From Tahibacter soli (GTDB lineage: Bacteria > Pseudomonadota > Gammaproteobacteria > Xanthomonadales > Rhodanobacteraceae), in assembly GCF_025717065.2 (NCBI RefSeq), contig NZ_JAOVZO020000018.1, forward strand, positions 806,001-870,000: DNA of 64,000 nucleotides. The letters are read 5' to 3'. A program made the translations under genes and the position numbers. The notes under the pieces were generated by a model, which was given only the letters and a program-made list of their open reading frames with translations, ran no database searches and was not told where the DNA came from. Numbering within the stretch: the stretch's first letter is position 1; each line of letters starts with the position of its first letter. Positions 52,971 to 62,134 of this stretch are shown one piece after another.

Positions 52971-55559
52971 CTAACCGTCGAACCCGTTCCGGAAAATCAC
53001 ATCGTTCGCCGGCGGCACGTCGACCGTCACGTTGACCCCGACGAACTTGCGGAAGCGCGGTTCCGGCAGATCCTTCGCGATCACGCCATCGTCGTACCAG
53101 ACGGTGTCGCCGCTGTCGGACAGGAACGTCAGGAGGTTCGTGCCGGCGTTCGCGATGCCGACCAGCGTCTCGACGCTGCCGGCCGCGGCGACCGCCGCGA
53201 GGTCGGCGTTGAGCGGCAGCGGCGCGACGTCGGCCGCGTTGCCCGACCACACGTACAGGCGGAAATCCGACGGCGGCGTGCCGTTCGCGGTCGTGGTCGG
53301 GCCGGCGACGATCAGGTAGCGCCCGTCGCTCATGCGCGAGATTTCGCGGATGCCGCGGCCGCCGAGGTCGAGCTCGATCGGCGCGGCGAACGTCACCGAG
53401 CCCGCCGGCTGCGAACCGCCGGCCGGCGCATCGAGTACGACCGCGCGCAGATTCGTCGCATGGATCACGAGCGCCTTGGTGCGCGCGCTCGTCGGCAAGA
53501 GCGGCGCGCGGAACGCGACGTAGAGGCCGTCGAGATCCGGCGCGATCGCAAGACCCTCGATGTTGAAGCCGTCGTCGCGCTCGGGCCAGATGCCGGTCGC
53601 CGCGCTCTCGGCGAGGCCCAGCGCGTTCGCGCCGAGGCCATGGCCGTTGTTCGTGTCCCAGTTCACGAGGTCGGCGCGCAGGTAGTCGTAGCGGCCGGCG
53701 TAGGCGAGCTGCGTGGCCTCGCCGGTGTCGTTCACCGTCGTGGCGAACACGCGCTGGCGGTTCGGGCGCGCGGCGCCGTTGTCCTTCTTGTTCGAGTGCG
53801 AGCCGGTCCACCAGATCGTCTCGCCGTCGCTCGCGGCGCCTTCGATGTCGACCTCGCGCGGCTGGCCGCCGTCGATGTCGGGCAGCGCGAGCGAACCGGT
53901 GAAGTCGAAGCCGTTCTCGGCGAGGCCCGAGCGTGTGCGCGAAAACAGCCGCAGATTCTGGTTCTCGTCGTCGGCGACGAGCATGTGCGAACCGACGGCG
54001 ACCGCGGTCGACGCGTCGCTCGCGCCGGTGTAGTTGTAGTCGCCCGGCGACGCGGCCAGCGACACCGCGTAGTTGATCGTGTACGTGCCCGACTTGCTGT
54101 CGGCATCGGTGGCGCGCACGACGATCGTCGCGTAGCCGGCCGTGCCGGTGCCGATGATGCGCAGCGTACGATCCGCGCCGCTGCCGGTCCAGGTCAGGCC
54201 GCCGTCGGCGACGACGGCCGGATTCGAACTGGTCGCGATGACGGCGAGCGCGCTCACGTCGCCGTCGGTGTCGGCAAAGTGGAAGACGATACCGTCGGTC
54301 GCGGCCGGATCGGTCGCGTCGATGTAGCTCGCGGCGACGCTGCCCGCGCCGTTGACCGGCAGATCGAGCCGGCGCGTCGTCGCGGCGACGTCGACCGTCA
54401 CTTCCGGCGAGCCGCCGATGCCGACGCACGCGTCGAAGTCGAACAGCGCGCGTGTGCTCTTGCCCGGGCTGCCGATCGCGCCGCCGGTCGCGGCGTACGA
54501 GCCTTCGGCGTCGCCGACGGTCGCGAGCGTCCAGGCGGACGGCAGGTTCGCGCCGAGGCCCGCGGCCGACACCCAGCCGGCCGCACCGGTCGTGCGGATC
54601 GTGCCGGGGAAGTTCTGGTCGCCGTAGGCGAGTTTGTCCACCTGCGCATTCGCCGCATCGTACAGATTGATCACGTCGTTGCGGCCGAGGCCGACGGTGT
54701 TGCCGCCGATCACCTTGACGCCGGCGCACAGGCCCCACGCCGTGCGGAACGCCGTCGCGGCCTGGTCGGTGAACAGCACGGATTCGCCCGGCTGCACCGT
54801 GCCGAACGCGCCGAGGCTCACGGTGCCCGGCGCATTGCTGTCGTCGTCGAAACTCCAGCCGGTCATGTCGGCCGGCGCGTCGCCGACGTTGGTGAATTCC
54901 ACGAATTCGCCGTTGCTCGTCGAGTCGTACATGTACTCGGTGATGCGCATGCGCGGACCGAGCGGCTGGCACGGGTTGTACGGCGTCGCGGCGCGCGTGG
55001 ACAGGCCCGGGCTGCCGATTTCGTTGCCGCTCGACAGGCGCGAGTTCTCCGCGTCGCCGACGCTCGAGAGCGTCCACTGTGCGATCTGATCGTTGCCGAG
55101 GCCGGCGGCCGACACCCAGCCCGACGCGTTCTGCGTGCGGATCGTGCCGGGAAACGTCTGGTCGCCGTAGCGCAGCGTGTCGACCCGCGTGCCGCTCGCG
55201 TCGTAGATGTTGATCGTGTCGGCGCGACCGAGATTGTGCGTGCTGCCGCCGACCACTTTCGCCGCGGCGCACAGGCCCCATGCGTCGCGAAACGCCGCCG
55301 CGGTGTTTTCGGTAATGATCGCCGACTCGCCCGGCGCGAGCCTGTCGAGCGCGCCGATCGGCACGCTGCCGGCGACGTTGCTGTCGTCGTCGTAGCTCCA
55401 GCCGGTCAGGTCGACCGCCGCCGCGCCCACGTTGGTGATTTCCACGAACTCCTTGTTCGTGCCGTCGTACATGAATTCGGTGATGCGCACCTGCGCCGCG
55501 GCGAGCGGCGCGACGCCGGCGAGCGCAAGCGCCGCGGCGTAGCGGAAGAAGACGTTCAT
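52971..55559 (-). CDS. Large secreted protein with two lamin-tail domains and a DUF3616-like propeller
   Basis: 862 residues with a signal peptide (about 1-22). Two tandem lamin-tail domains follow (about 24-200 and 203-380; each with RITEFMYDxTxxxEFVEFTNVG and GWSYDDDSN), about 45 percent alike by eye. Residues about 385-530 are a cadherin/immunoglobulin-like stretch, and about 535-835 a DUF3616-like beta-propeller (FSRTRSGLAENGFDFTGSLALPDIDGG). The C-terminus is DVIFRNGFDG. Role unknown; a surface or extracellular binding protein is likely. Confidence 0.85.
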   Translation of the reverse strand: MNVFFRYAAALALAGVAPLAAAQVRITEFMYDGTNKEFVEITNVGAAAVDLTGWSYDDDSNVAGSVPIGALDRLAPGESAIITENTAAAFRDAWGLCAAAKVVGGSTHNLGRADTINIYDASGTRVDTLRYGDQTFPGTIRTQNASGWVSAAGLGNDQIAQWTLSSVGDAENSRLSSGNEIGSPGLSTRAATPYNPCQPLGPRMRITEYMYDSTSNGEFVEFTNVGDAPADMTGWSFDDDSNAPGTVSLGAFGTVQPGESVLFTDQAATAFRTAWGLCAGVKVIGGNTVGLGRNDVINLYDAANAQVDKLAYGDQNFPGTIRTTGAAGWVSAAGLGANLPSAWTLATVGDAEGSYAATGGAIGSPGKSTRALFDFDACVGIGGSPEVTVDVAATTRRLDLPVNGAGSVAASYIDATDPAATDGIVFHFADTDGDVSALAVIATSSNPAVVADGGLTWTGSGADRTLRIIGTGTAGYATIVVRATDADSKSGTYTINYAVSLAASPGDYNYTGASDASTAVAVGSHMLVADDENQNLRLFSRTRSGLAENGFDFTGSLALPDIDGGQPREVDIEGAASDGETIWWTGSHSNKKDNGAARPNRQRVFATTVNDTGEATQLAYAGRYDYLRADLVNWDTNNGHGLGANALGLAESAATGIWPERDDGFNIEGLAIAPDLDGLYVAFRAPLLPTSARTKALVIHATNLRAVVLDAPAGGSQPAGSVTFAAPIELDLGGRGIREISRMSDGRYLIVAGPTTTANGTPPSDFRLYVWSGNAADVAPLPLNADLAAVAAAGSVETLVGIANAGTNLLTFLSDSGDTVWYDDGVIAKDLPEPRFRKFVGVNVTVDVPPANDVIFRNGFDG

Positions 55560-55633
55560 GGTTCCCTGACTGCTGCAATGCCGGCCGCGCCGGCGACGAT
55601 CGCGCAGTGTCGGGTCGCGCGGTGACGAGGGAG

Positions 55634-57406
55634 TTACAACAGCGGCATGTCGTCGGCGAGCGCGTCCTTCTGCCCGCCGATTTCGCGCAGCGCGTACTGG
55701 TAGCCGAGTTCGATCGCGCGCTCGTACGCGCGCCAGTCGAGGAGGTCGACGCCGGTGACCGGCGGCGTCAGCAACAGGCTCGCCTTGGCGCGGCGGTCGG
55801 CGTTCGCGGCCTTGGAGTTCACCATGCCGGCGCGCAGCAGGATGCTGAGCATGCCAGGCCGGCGCGGCGCGCGCAGCTTGTCGACGAGCAGCCGCCAGCC
55901 ATGTGGCGTTGTGGATTCTTCCACTCCGGCATGCAGCACGTCGTCGGCGCCGATGTCCACGGCGATCACGTCGCCGACGGCCTGTTCGCGCATCACGTCG
56001 GTCGGCAGGTTGTTGATCACGGCGCCGTCGACGAACACCTGGCCCTGGTGGAACACCGGCGGCAGCACGCCCGGAATCGCCGAACTCGCGCGCAGCCAGT
56101 ACCAGAGCAGTCCCGAGCGATGGGTCACCGCGTCGCCGCTCGTGAGGTTCGCCGACACGGCGAAGAACGGCAGCGGCAGATCTTCGATGCAGCGCTCGCC
56201 GAACGCCTCGCGCAGCAGTTTTTCGACGCGCCGGCCGCCCGTCATCGCGACGAACGGCAAGGTGTAGTCGGACAGCGGCTTGCCGTCGACGAACGCGCGC
56301 TTGTAGCGCGCGAACATCTCGTCGTCGTCCCAGTCGGCCGCGACGCCGGCCGCGATGATCGCGCCGATGCTCGTGCCGCCGACCGAATCGATGCGCAGGC
56401 CCGCCTCGCGCAGCGCCTTGATCACGCCGATGTGCGCGAAGCCGCGCGCGCCGCCGCCGGACAGCACGAGGCCGAGACTGCGCCCGGCGATCAGGCGCGC
56501 GATGCGCTCGACGTCGGCCGCGCCGCGCCAGTGGTGCAGCCGCGCGCCGGCGGCGCGCGCGAGCCACGCCGCGCCGGCGCCGGGCACGATGTCGCCGCGC
56601 GGATGGCGCAGCACCAGATGGCGCGGCCGGTGCAGCGCCTCTTCGGCATTGCGGCAGTCGTCCCAGCCGCTCGCCGGCTGCGTCGCGTCGGCGACGAGCA
56701 CGAGTGCGTCGGCCTGGCGCACGCACAGGTCGCGCCATTCGCCGCTCGCGTCGTCGGCGACGTACAGCACGAACCGCGCGGTCGCCTCGACTTCCGAGAA
56801 CCATTCGCTGGTTCGGCCGCAGCCGTCCTGCGCGGCGAGCACGCGGCACGAGCCGTAATCGGACAGGGCGGCCCTGAGCGCTTCGGCGAACGCCCGCGCG
56901 TCGACGCCGCGATCGTGCGGCAGGATCGCGAGCGTGCGCGGCGACGACAGCGGATCGCCGGTGCGCCGCACGAGCAGGCGTTCGACCGCGACGCGCGCCG
57001 CTTCGAGCATCGCCGTCGGCTGGCGCTGCACGAGTTCGTTGAACGCGGTGCGCGACAGGCGCAGCAGTTCCGAATCGCGCAGCGCGCGCACGCTCGCCGA
57101 GCGCGGCTGGTCGACGATGAGACCGAGTTCGCCGACGCTCTCGCCGGCGGCGATCAGGCCGATCAGCCGTTGCGGTCCGCCGCCCGACGGCGCGCGAAAC
57201 GCGCCGAGGCTGCCCGAGCGCAGCACGTACAGCGCGTCCGACGCTTCGCCGGCGTCGAACAGCGTCGCGCCGCCCGGCAGCACGAACCAGTCGAGCGCGG
57301 CTTCGAGCCGGTCGAGTTCGGCCTCGTCGAGGTGCCGGAACAGCATGGCCTTGCGCAATATGTCGCGCACGCCGGAGGCCGGATTGCCGCTCGTCGCGTC
57401 GTTCAT
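55634..57406 (-). CDS. Cyclic-nucleotide-binding patatin phospholipase (NTE-like)
   Basis: 590 residues. An N-terminal cNMP-binding domain (about 20-140, GESVGELGLIVDQPRSASVRA) is joined through a Rossmann-like middle section (about 155-305) to a patatin domain with GGGARG (317-322), nucleophile S346 in GGTSIG and D460 in DGA, a full Ser-Asp dyad. This layout is that of neuropathy-target-esterase-type lysophospholipases, regulated in principle by a cyclic nucleotide. Cytoplasmic, probably membrane-associated. Confidence 0.92.
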   Translation of the reverse strand: MNDATSGNPASGVRDILRKAMLFRHLDEAELDRLEAALDWFVLPGGATLFDAGEASDALYVLRSGSLGAFRAPSGGGPQRLIGLIAAGESVGELGLIVDQPRSASVRALRDSELLRLSRTAFNELVQRQPTAMLEAARVAVERLLVRRTGDPLSSPRTLAILPHDRGVDARAFAEALRAALSDYGSCRVLAAQDGCGRTSEWFSEVEATARFVLYVADDASGEWRDLCVRQADALVLVADATQPASGWDDCRNAEEALHRPRHLVLRHPRGDIVPGAGAAWLARAAGARLHHWRGAADVERIARLIAGRSLGLVLSGGGARGFAHIGVIKALREAGLRIDSVGGTSIGAIIAAGVAADWDDDEMFARYKRAFVDGKPLSDYTLPFVAMTGGRRVEKLLREAFGERCIEDLPLPFFAVSANLTSGDAVTHRSGLLWYWLRASSAIPGVLPPVFHQGQVFVDGAVINNLPTDVMREQAVGDVIAVDIGADDVLHAGVEESTTPHGWRLLVDKLRAPRRPGMLSILLRAGMVNSKAANADRRAKASLLLTPPVTGVDLLDWRAYERAIELGYQYALREIGGQKDALADDMPLL

Positions 57407-57510
57407 GCGCCCATGCTACGCCGAGCGCGGCGATTTGCGGACCCGGCCGTTCGCTTGAAAACGCGCGGTGCCGCTACACTTTGTCGTTCTGCTTCGATCC
57501 GAGTGCCGTC

Positions 57511-59556
57511 ATGCAAGCGACCAACCCGCTGTTGCGCGAAACCGAGCTGCCGGCGTTTTCGGCGATCCTGCCCGAACACGTGGAACCTGCGATCGCGGCG
57601 ATCCTCGCCGACTATCGCGCCGACATCGACCGCCTGACCGCGGCGACCGGCCCGCGCGACTTCGCCAATACGATGCTGCCGCAGGAGGCGCTCGAGGAAC
57701 GTCTCGGCCGCGCATGGTCGCCGGTGTCGCATCTGCATTCGGTCAAGGATTCCGACGCGCTGCGCAAGGCGTATTCGGCCGCGCTCGAAGCGCTCACCGA
57801 CCATTCGACCGAACTCGGCCAGAACCGCGCGCTGTATGCGGCGGTCGAGGCGGTGACGCGCGATGCGGGCTACGCCGCGCTCGATCGCCCCGCGCGCACG
57901 CTGACCGAACACGCGCTGCGCGATTTCCGCCTGTCCGGCGTCGCGCTCGAGGAACCGGCGCGCTCGCGCTTCAAGACGATCGCGAACGAGCTGTCGCGCC
58001 TCGCCACCGAATTCGAAGAAGCCGTGCTCGACGCGACCGAAGCCTGGACCGAGCACGTCACCGACGCCGCGTTGCTCGCCGGCATCCCCGAATCGGGCCG
58101 CGGCGTGCTGCGCGAGTACGCGCGCGAAAAGGAACTCGACGGCTGGCTCGTGACGCTCAAGCAGCCGAGCGTGCAGGCCGTGCTGACGCACGCCGACGAC
58201 CGGAACCTGCGCGAGCGCGTATACGCGGCGTATGCGACGCGCGCGTCCGACGAGGGTCCGCACGCGGGCCGCTACGACAACACCGGGCGCATCGCCGAAA
58301 TCCTCGCGCTGCGACATGAAGCGGCGCAGCTGCTCGGTTTCGCCGACGCGGCCGAGGAATCGCTCGCGACGAAGATGGCGCCGTCGCCGGCGAAGGTGCT
58401 CGATTTCCTGCATGACCTCGCGCGCCGCGCCAAGCCCGTCGCCGAGCAGGATCTCGCCGAGCTGCGCGCGTTCGCCGCGCAAGAGCTCGCCATCGCCGAC
58501 CTGCAGCCGTGGGACGTCGGCTACGCGTCGGAAAAACTGCGCGAACGCCGCTACGAATTGAACGAAGAAGAACTCAAGCCGTACTTTCCGCTCGACGCGG
58601 TGATCGGCGGCCTGTTCGCGATCACCGAGCGCGTGTTCGGCGTTACTTTGCAGCAACGTGAAGATGTGGACGTATGGCATCCGGACGTGCGCTACTACGA
58701 CGTGCTCGACGGACGGGGCCGCCATATCGCCGGCACGTACGTCGACCTGTACGCGCGCAGCGCCAAGCGCGGCGGCGCGTGGATGGACGTGTGCCGTTCG
58801 CGGTTCCGCGACGCCGACGGCACGCACCGGCCGATCGCGTATCTCACCTGCAACTTCGCGCCGCCGACCGCGACGACGCCGTCGCTGCTCACGCACGACG
58901 ACGTGCTCACGCTGTTCCACGAATTCGGCCACGGCCTGCATCACCTCCTGACCGAAGTGGACTATCCGAGCGTGTCGGGCATTTCCGGCGTCGAATGGGA
59001 CGCGGTCGAGCTGCCGAGCCAGTTCATGGAGAACTTCGGCTGGCAGCGCGAGACGCTCGATCTCTTCGCGCGCCACTGGCAGACCGGCGAGACGCTGCCG
59101 CAGGCGCTGTTCGAGCGCATGCAGGCCGCGCGGCATTTCCAGGCCGGCATGTTCCTCGTGCGGCAGCTCGAATTCGCGCTGTTCGACTTCCGCCTGCATC
59201 GCGAATTCGACCCGGCGCGGGGCCCGCGCACGCTCGCGCTGCTCGACGAGGTGCGGGCCGAAGTCGCGGTCGTCCGGCCGCCGGCGTGGCAGCGCTTTCC
59301 GCACAGCTTCACGCACATCTTCGCGGGCGGCTACGGCGCCGGGTACTACAGCTATCTGTGGGCCGAGGTGCTGTCGGCCGACGCGTTCGGCCGGTTCGAG
59401 GACGAGGGCGTGTTCAACCGCGCGACGGGCGAGTCGTTCCGCCGCGAGGTGCTCGCGGTCGGCGGCTCGCGCCCGGCGCTCGAAAGCTTCGTCGCGTTCC
59501 GCGGTCGCGAGCCGGATGCGACCGCGCTGCTGAAAAGTTACGGTCTCGCCGGATAG
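57511..59556 (+). CDS. prlC: Oligopeptidase A (M3 family)
   Basis: 681 residues, matching the usual length near 680. The zinc site is H470-E-F-G-H474 with the downstream Glu in GVEWDAVELPSQ. Cytoplasmic metallopeptidase that degrades short peptides, including cleaved signal peptides. ATG at 57511; a TTG at 57481 in frame is possible but unsupported. It is followed closely by xthA. Confidence 0.95.
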   Translation: MQATNPLLRETELPAFSAILPEHVEPAIAAILADYRADIDRLTAATGPRDFANTMLPQEALEERLGRAWSPVSHLHSVKDSDALRKAYSAALEALTDHSTELGQNRALYAAVEAVTRDAGYAALDRPARTLTEHALRDFRLSGVALEEPARSRFKTIANELSRLATEFEEAVLDATEAWTEHVTDAALLAGIPESGRGVLREYAREKELDGWLVTLKQPSVQAVLTHADDRNLRERVYAAYATRASDEGPHAGRYDNTGRIAEILALRHEAAQLLGFADAAEESLATKMAPSPAKVLDFLHDLARRAKPVAEQDLAELRAFAAQELAIADLQPWDVGYASEKLRERRYELNEEELKPYFPLDAVIGGLFAITERVFGVTLQQREDVDVWHPDVRYYDVLDGRGRHIAGTYVDLYARSAKRGGAWMDVCRSRFRDADGTHRPIAYLTCNFAPPTATTPSLLTHDDVLTLFHEFGHGLHHLLTEVDYPSVSGISGVEWDAVELPSQFMENFGWQRETLDLFARHWQTGETLPQALFERMQAARHFQAGMFLVRQLEFALFDFRLHREFDPARGPRTLALLDEVRAEVAVVRPPAWQRFPHSFTHIFAGGYGAGYYSYLWAEVLSADAFGRFEDEGVFNRATGESFRREVLAVGGSRPALESFVAFRGREPDATALLKSYGLAG

Positions 59557-59571
59557 GCCTACAATCCGCCC

Positions 59572-60339
59572 ATGAAAATCGCCAGCTGGAACGTCAATTC
59601 GCTCAACGTGCGCATGCCGCACCTCAAGCAGTGGCTTGGCACGGCGCAGCCCGACATCGTCGCGCTGCAGGAAACCAAGCTCGAAGACGCGAAGTTTCCC
59701 GACACGGACATCGCGGCGCTAGGCTATCGCTGCGTGTTTTCCGGCCAGAAGACGTACAACGGCGTGGCGCTGCTCGCGCGCGAAATGCCGGTCGACATCG
59801 TCACCGACGTGCCGGGCCTCGCCGATCCGCAGCGGCGCATTCTCATCGCGAGCGTGGGCGACCTGCGCATCGCCAATCTTTACGTCGTCAACGGCCAGGA
59901 AGTCGGCAGCGAAAAGTACAAGTACAAACTCGACTGGCTCGCGCGGGTGACCGACCATCTCGGCAACGAAGCGGCGAAGCACAAGAACCTCGTCGTGCTC
60001 GGCGATTTCAACATCGCACCGGAAGACCGCGACGTGCACGACCCCGTCGCGTGGCACGAGCAGATCCTGTGCTCCACGCCCGAGCGCGAGGCGCTCAAGC
60101 GCGTCGAGAGCATCGGCCTCGTCGACAGCTATCGGCATTTCGACACCGAAGGCGGCAAGTACAGCTGGTGGGACTATCGCCAGGCCGGCTTCCAGCGCAA
60201 TCGCGGCCTGCGCATCGACCTCGTGCTGGCCTCCGACGCGTTGCGCCCGCGCCTGGCCGCCGCCCACATCGATCTCGAGCCGCGCCGGTGGGAGCGTCCC
60301 TCCGACCACGCGCCGGCGATTCTGGAATTGAACGCATGA
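59572..60339 (+). CDS. xthA: Exodeoxyribonuclease III
   Basis: 255 residues of the exonuclease III/AP endonuclease family. N7 and E34 (ALQETKLED), the GDFNIAP loop and the terminal SDHAPA histidine are all present. It cuts DNA 5' to abasic sites in base excision repair. The stop overlaps the next start by four bases (ATGA). Confidence 0.95.
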   Translation: MKIASWNVNSLNVRMPHLKQWLGTAQPDIVALQETKLEDAKFPDTDIAALGYRCVFSGQKTYNGVALLAREMPVDIVTDVPGLADPQRRILIASVGDLRIANLYVVNGQEVGSEKYKYKLDWLARVTDHLGNEAAKHKNLVVLGDFNIAPEDRDVHDPVAWHEQILCSTPEREALKRVESIGLVDSYRHFDTEGGKYSWWDYRQAGFQRNRGLRIDLVLASDALRPRLAAAHIDLEPRRWERPSDHAPAILELNA

Positions 60340-61010
60340 CCGACGAACGCGAACCGGCGATTTCGCTGGAAGACCACGAACTCGAAGAGCTCGACCAGTT
60401 CCTGCGCAAGCACGCGCGCGAGAGCGAAGCCGATCTCCTGCTCGACGGCGTGCACGGCCTCCTGACCGTGCTGGCGGTCGGGCCCGATCCGGCGCTGCCG
60501 GACGAATGGCTGCCTGAAATACTGCACGCGCCGTTCGAGGACGAGGACGAAGGCGAACGCGTGCTGAGCCTGCTCGCCAAGCTCAACGATTCGATCGCGA
60601 GCGAAATCGACGCGGAAACCTACGAGCCGATCCTCGGCGAGGTCGACCTCGAAGCCGGCGGCACCGCGCTGTCGGCGGCCGGCTGGTGCGAAGGCGTCAG
60701 CCGCGCGATCGACCTGCGTGCGAGCGCGTGGGAATCGCGCCTGTCCCAGGACAGCCAGCTGATGGAAATGCTGGGGCCGGTGATGGCGTTGTCGGTCGAC
60801 GAGGGCGTGCTGCAGTCTGACGCGGAGTTCGAGCGGCTGACCGAGCAGGAATACGACGAGTGCCTGGCGCAGATTCCGAACGTCGTCGCGCAGGTGGCGC
60901 AGTACTGGCGCGTGCACCCGGCGAGCGACCGCGAAAAGGCCGGCGGCGGCGCCTCGTCGTCGGAGTTCCGCGATCCGCCGCGCCGCCGCGGGGGGCGCTG
61001 GGTGCACTGA
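60336..61010 (+). CDS. UPF0149 (YecA/YgfB-like) protein
   Basis: 224 residues, acidic. It carries the UPF0149 pattern ELEELDQFLRKHA ... LLLDGVHGLLTVLAVGPD and a second helical block (GWCEGVSRAIDLRASAW), ending in a basic tail. No SEC-C zinc motif is visible. Function is unclear. It overlaps the xthA stop by four bases, so it is translationally coupled to it. Confidence 0.88.
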   Translation: MTDEREPAISLEDHELEELDQFLRKHARESEADLLLDGVHGLLTVLAVGPDPALPDEWLPEILHAPFEDEDEGERVLSLLAKLNDSIASEIDAETYEPILGEVDLEAGGTALSAAGWCEGVSRAIDLRASAWESRLSQDSQLMEMLGPVMALSVDEGVLQSDAEFERLTEQEYDECLAQIPNVVAQVAQYWRVHPASDREKAGGGASSSEFRDPPRRRGGRWVH

Positions 61011-61142
61011 GGTTTTCGGGCGTCGCGGCTTCTCGCCGCATGCATTGTTTCCGGCAGGCATAGAGCTTGTTCACGCGCGGACGCTTGGCCGCGCGGGGCG
61101 CAGACGCCATCTTGCGGGCATCGCCCCTTCCGGAAGACAGCC

Positions 61143-61988
61143 ATGAGCAACACCGCCAATCCGCGCCGCGTGGTCAACACGGTTCGCGGACGTCCGACCA
61201 GCGACGGCGCCGGCGTCAAGCTGACGCGCGTGATCGGCCAGCCGTCGCTCGACATGCTCGATCCGTTTCTGATGCTCGACGAGTTTCGCTCCGACTCGGG
61301 CAGCGACTACATCGCGGGCTTTCCGAGCCATCCGCATCGCGGCTTCGAAACCGTCACGTACATGCTCGCCGGCAACATGCGCCACGGCGACAACCAGGGC
61401 AACACGGGTTACCTCAAGGCCGGCAGCGTGCAGTGGATGACCGCCGGCCGCGGCATCGTGCACTCGGAAATGCCCGAACAGGACGACGGCCTGATGTGGG
61501 GCTTTCAGCTGTGGGTGAACCTGCCGGCGAAGGACAAGATGACCGCGCCGCGCTACCAGGACATCGCGCCCGAGGCGATTCCGGTCGTGAGGCCGGCCGA
61601 CGGCGTGGCGGTGCGCGTGCTGGTCGGCGAGGTCGACGGAACGCGCGGCCCGGTGGACGGCGTCGCGACGGAACCGGTCTATCTCGACGTCGCGCTCGAG
61701 CCGGGCGCGCGCTGGACGGCGAATCTGCCGGAGCGTCACAACGCGTTCGCCTACGTGTTCGACGGTACGGCGACGGTCGGCGGTCGCGAGATCGCGCGCG
61801 GCGAGCTTGCGGTGTTGAGCCATGGCGACCATGTGGAATTGGCCGCAAATGCCGCCGGCGCGACGCGGCTGATCCTCGTCGCGGGCCGGCCGCTGAACGA
61901 ACCCGTCGCGAAGTACGGGCCGTTCGTGATGAATACGCAGGCGCAGATCGTGCAGGCGGTAAGGGATTTTCAGGAAGGGCGGTTCTGA
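61143..61988 (+). CDS. Pirin-family protein
   Basis: 281 residues, two cupin domains. Iron ligands H63, H65 (HPHRGFETVTY), H107 and E109 (GRGIVHSE) are present. The C-terminal domain contains GHNAFAY-like LPERHNAFAYVFDG. Pirins can be quercetinases or redox-sensitive regulators. Monocistronic, ending at the double-hairpin repeat. Confidence 0.92.
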   Translation: MSNTANPRRVVNTVRGRPTSDGAGVKLTRVIGQPSLDMLDPFLMLDEFRSDSGSDYIAGFPSHPHRGFETVTYMLAGNMRHGDNQGNTGYLKAGSVQWMTAGRGIVHSEMPEQDDGLMWGFQLWVNLPAKDKMTAPRYQDIAPEAIPVVRPADGVAVRVLVGEVDGTRGPVDGVATEPVYLDVALEPGARWTANLPERHNAFAYVFDGTATVGGREIARGELAVLSHGDHVELAANAAGATRLILVAGRPLNEPVAKYGPFVMNTQAQIVQAVRDFQEGRF

Positions 61989-61995
61989 GCTTGCT

Positions 61996-62131
61996 CCCTC
62001 TCGCCCCGACGAAGTCGGGGGAGAGGGCCGGGGTGAGGGGAGTGCGCACGGCACTTCGTCGAGATCGAGGAAATATTCGGCGCGGCCCCCTGACCCAACC
62101 CTCTCCCCCAAACACGCTTTGGGGGAGAGGG
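61996..62131. repeat. Interspersed double-hairpin repeat, copy 2 (inverted relative to copy 1)
   Basis: Hairpins CCCTCTCGCCCCGAC/GTCGGGGGAGAGGG at 61996-62027 and CCCTCTCCCCCAAA/TTTGGGGGAGAGGG at 62099-62131. The centre GGCACTTCGTCGAGATCGAGG is the reverse complement of the centre of copy 1, so the same element occurs here in the opposite orientation. It again lies between convergent genes (pirin and dipeptidyl-peptidase). Confidence 0.8.
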
Positions 62132-62134
62132 GCT

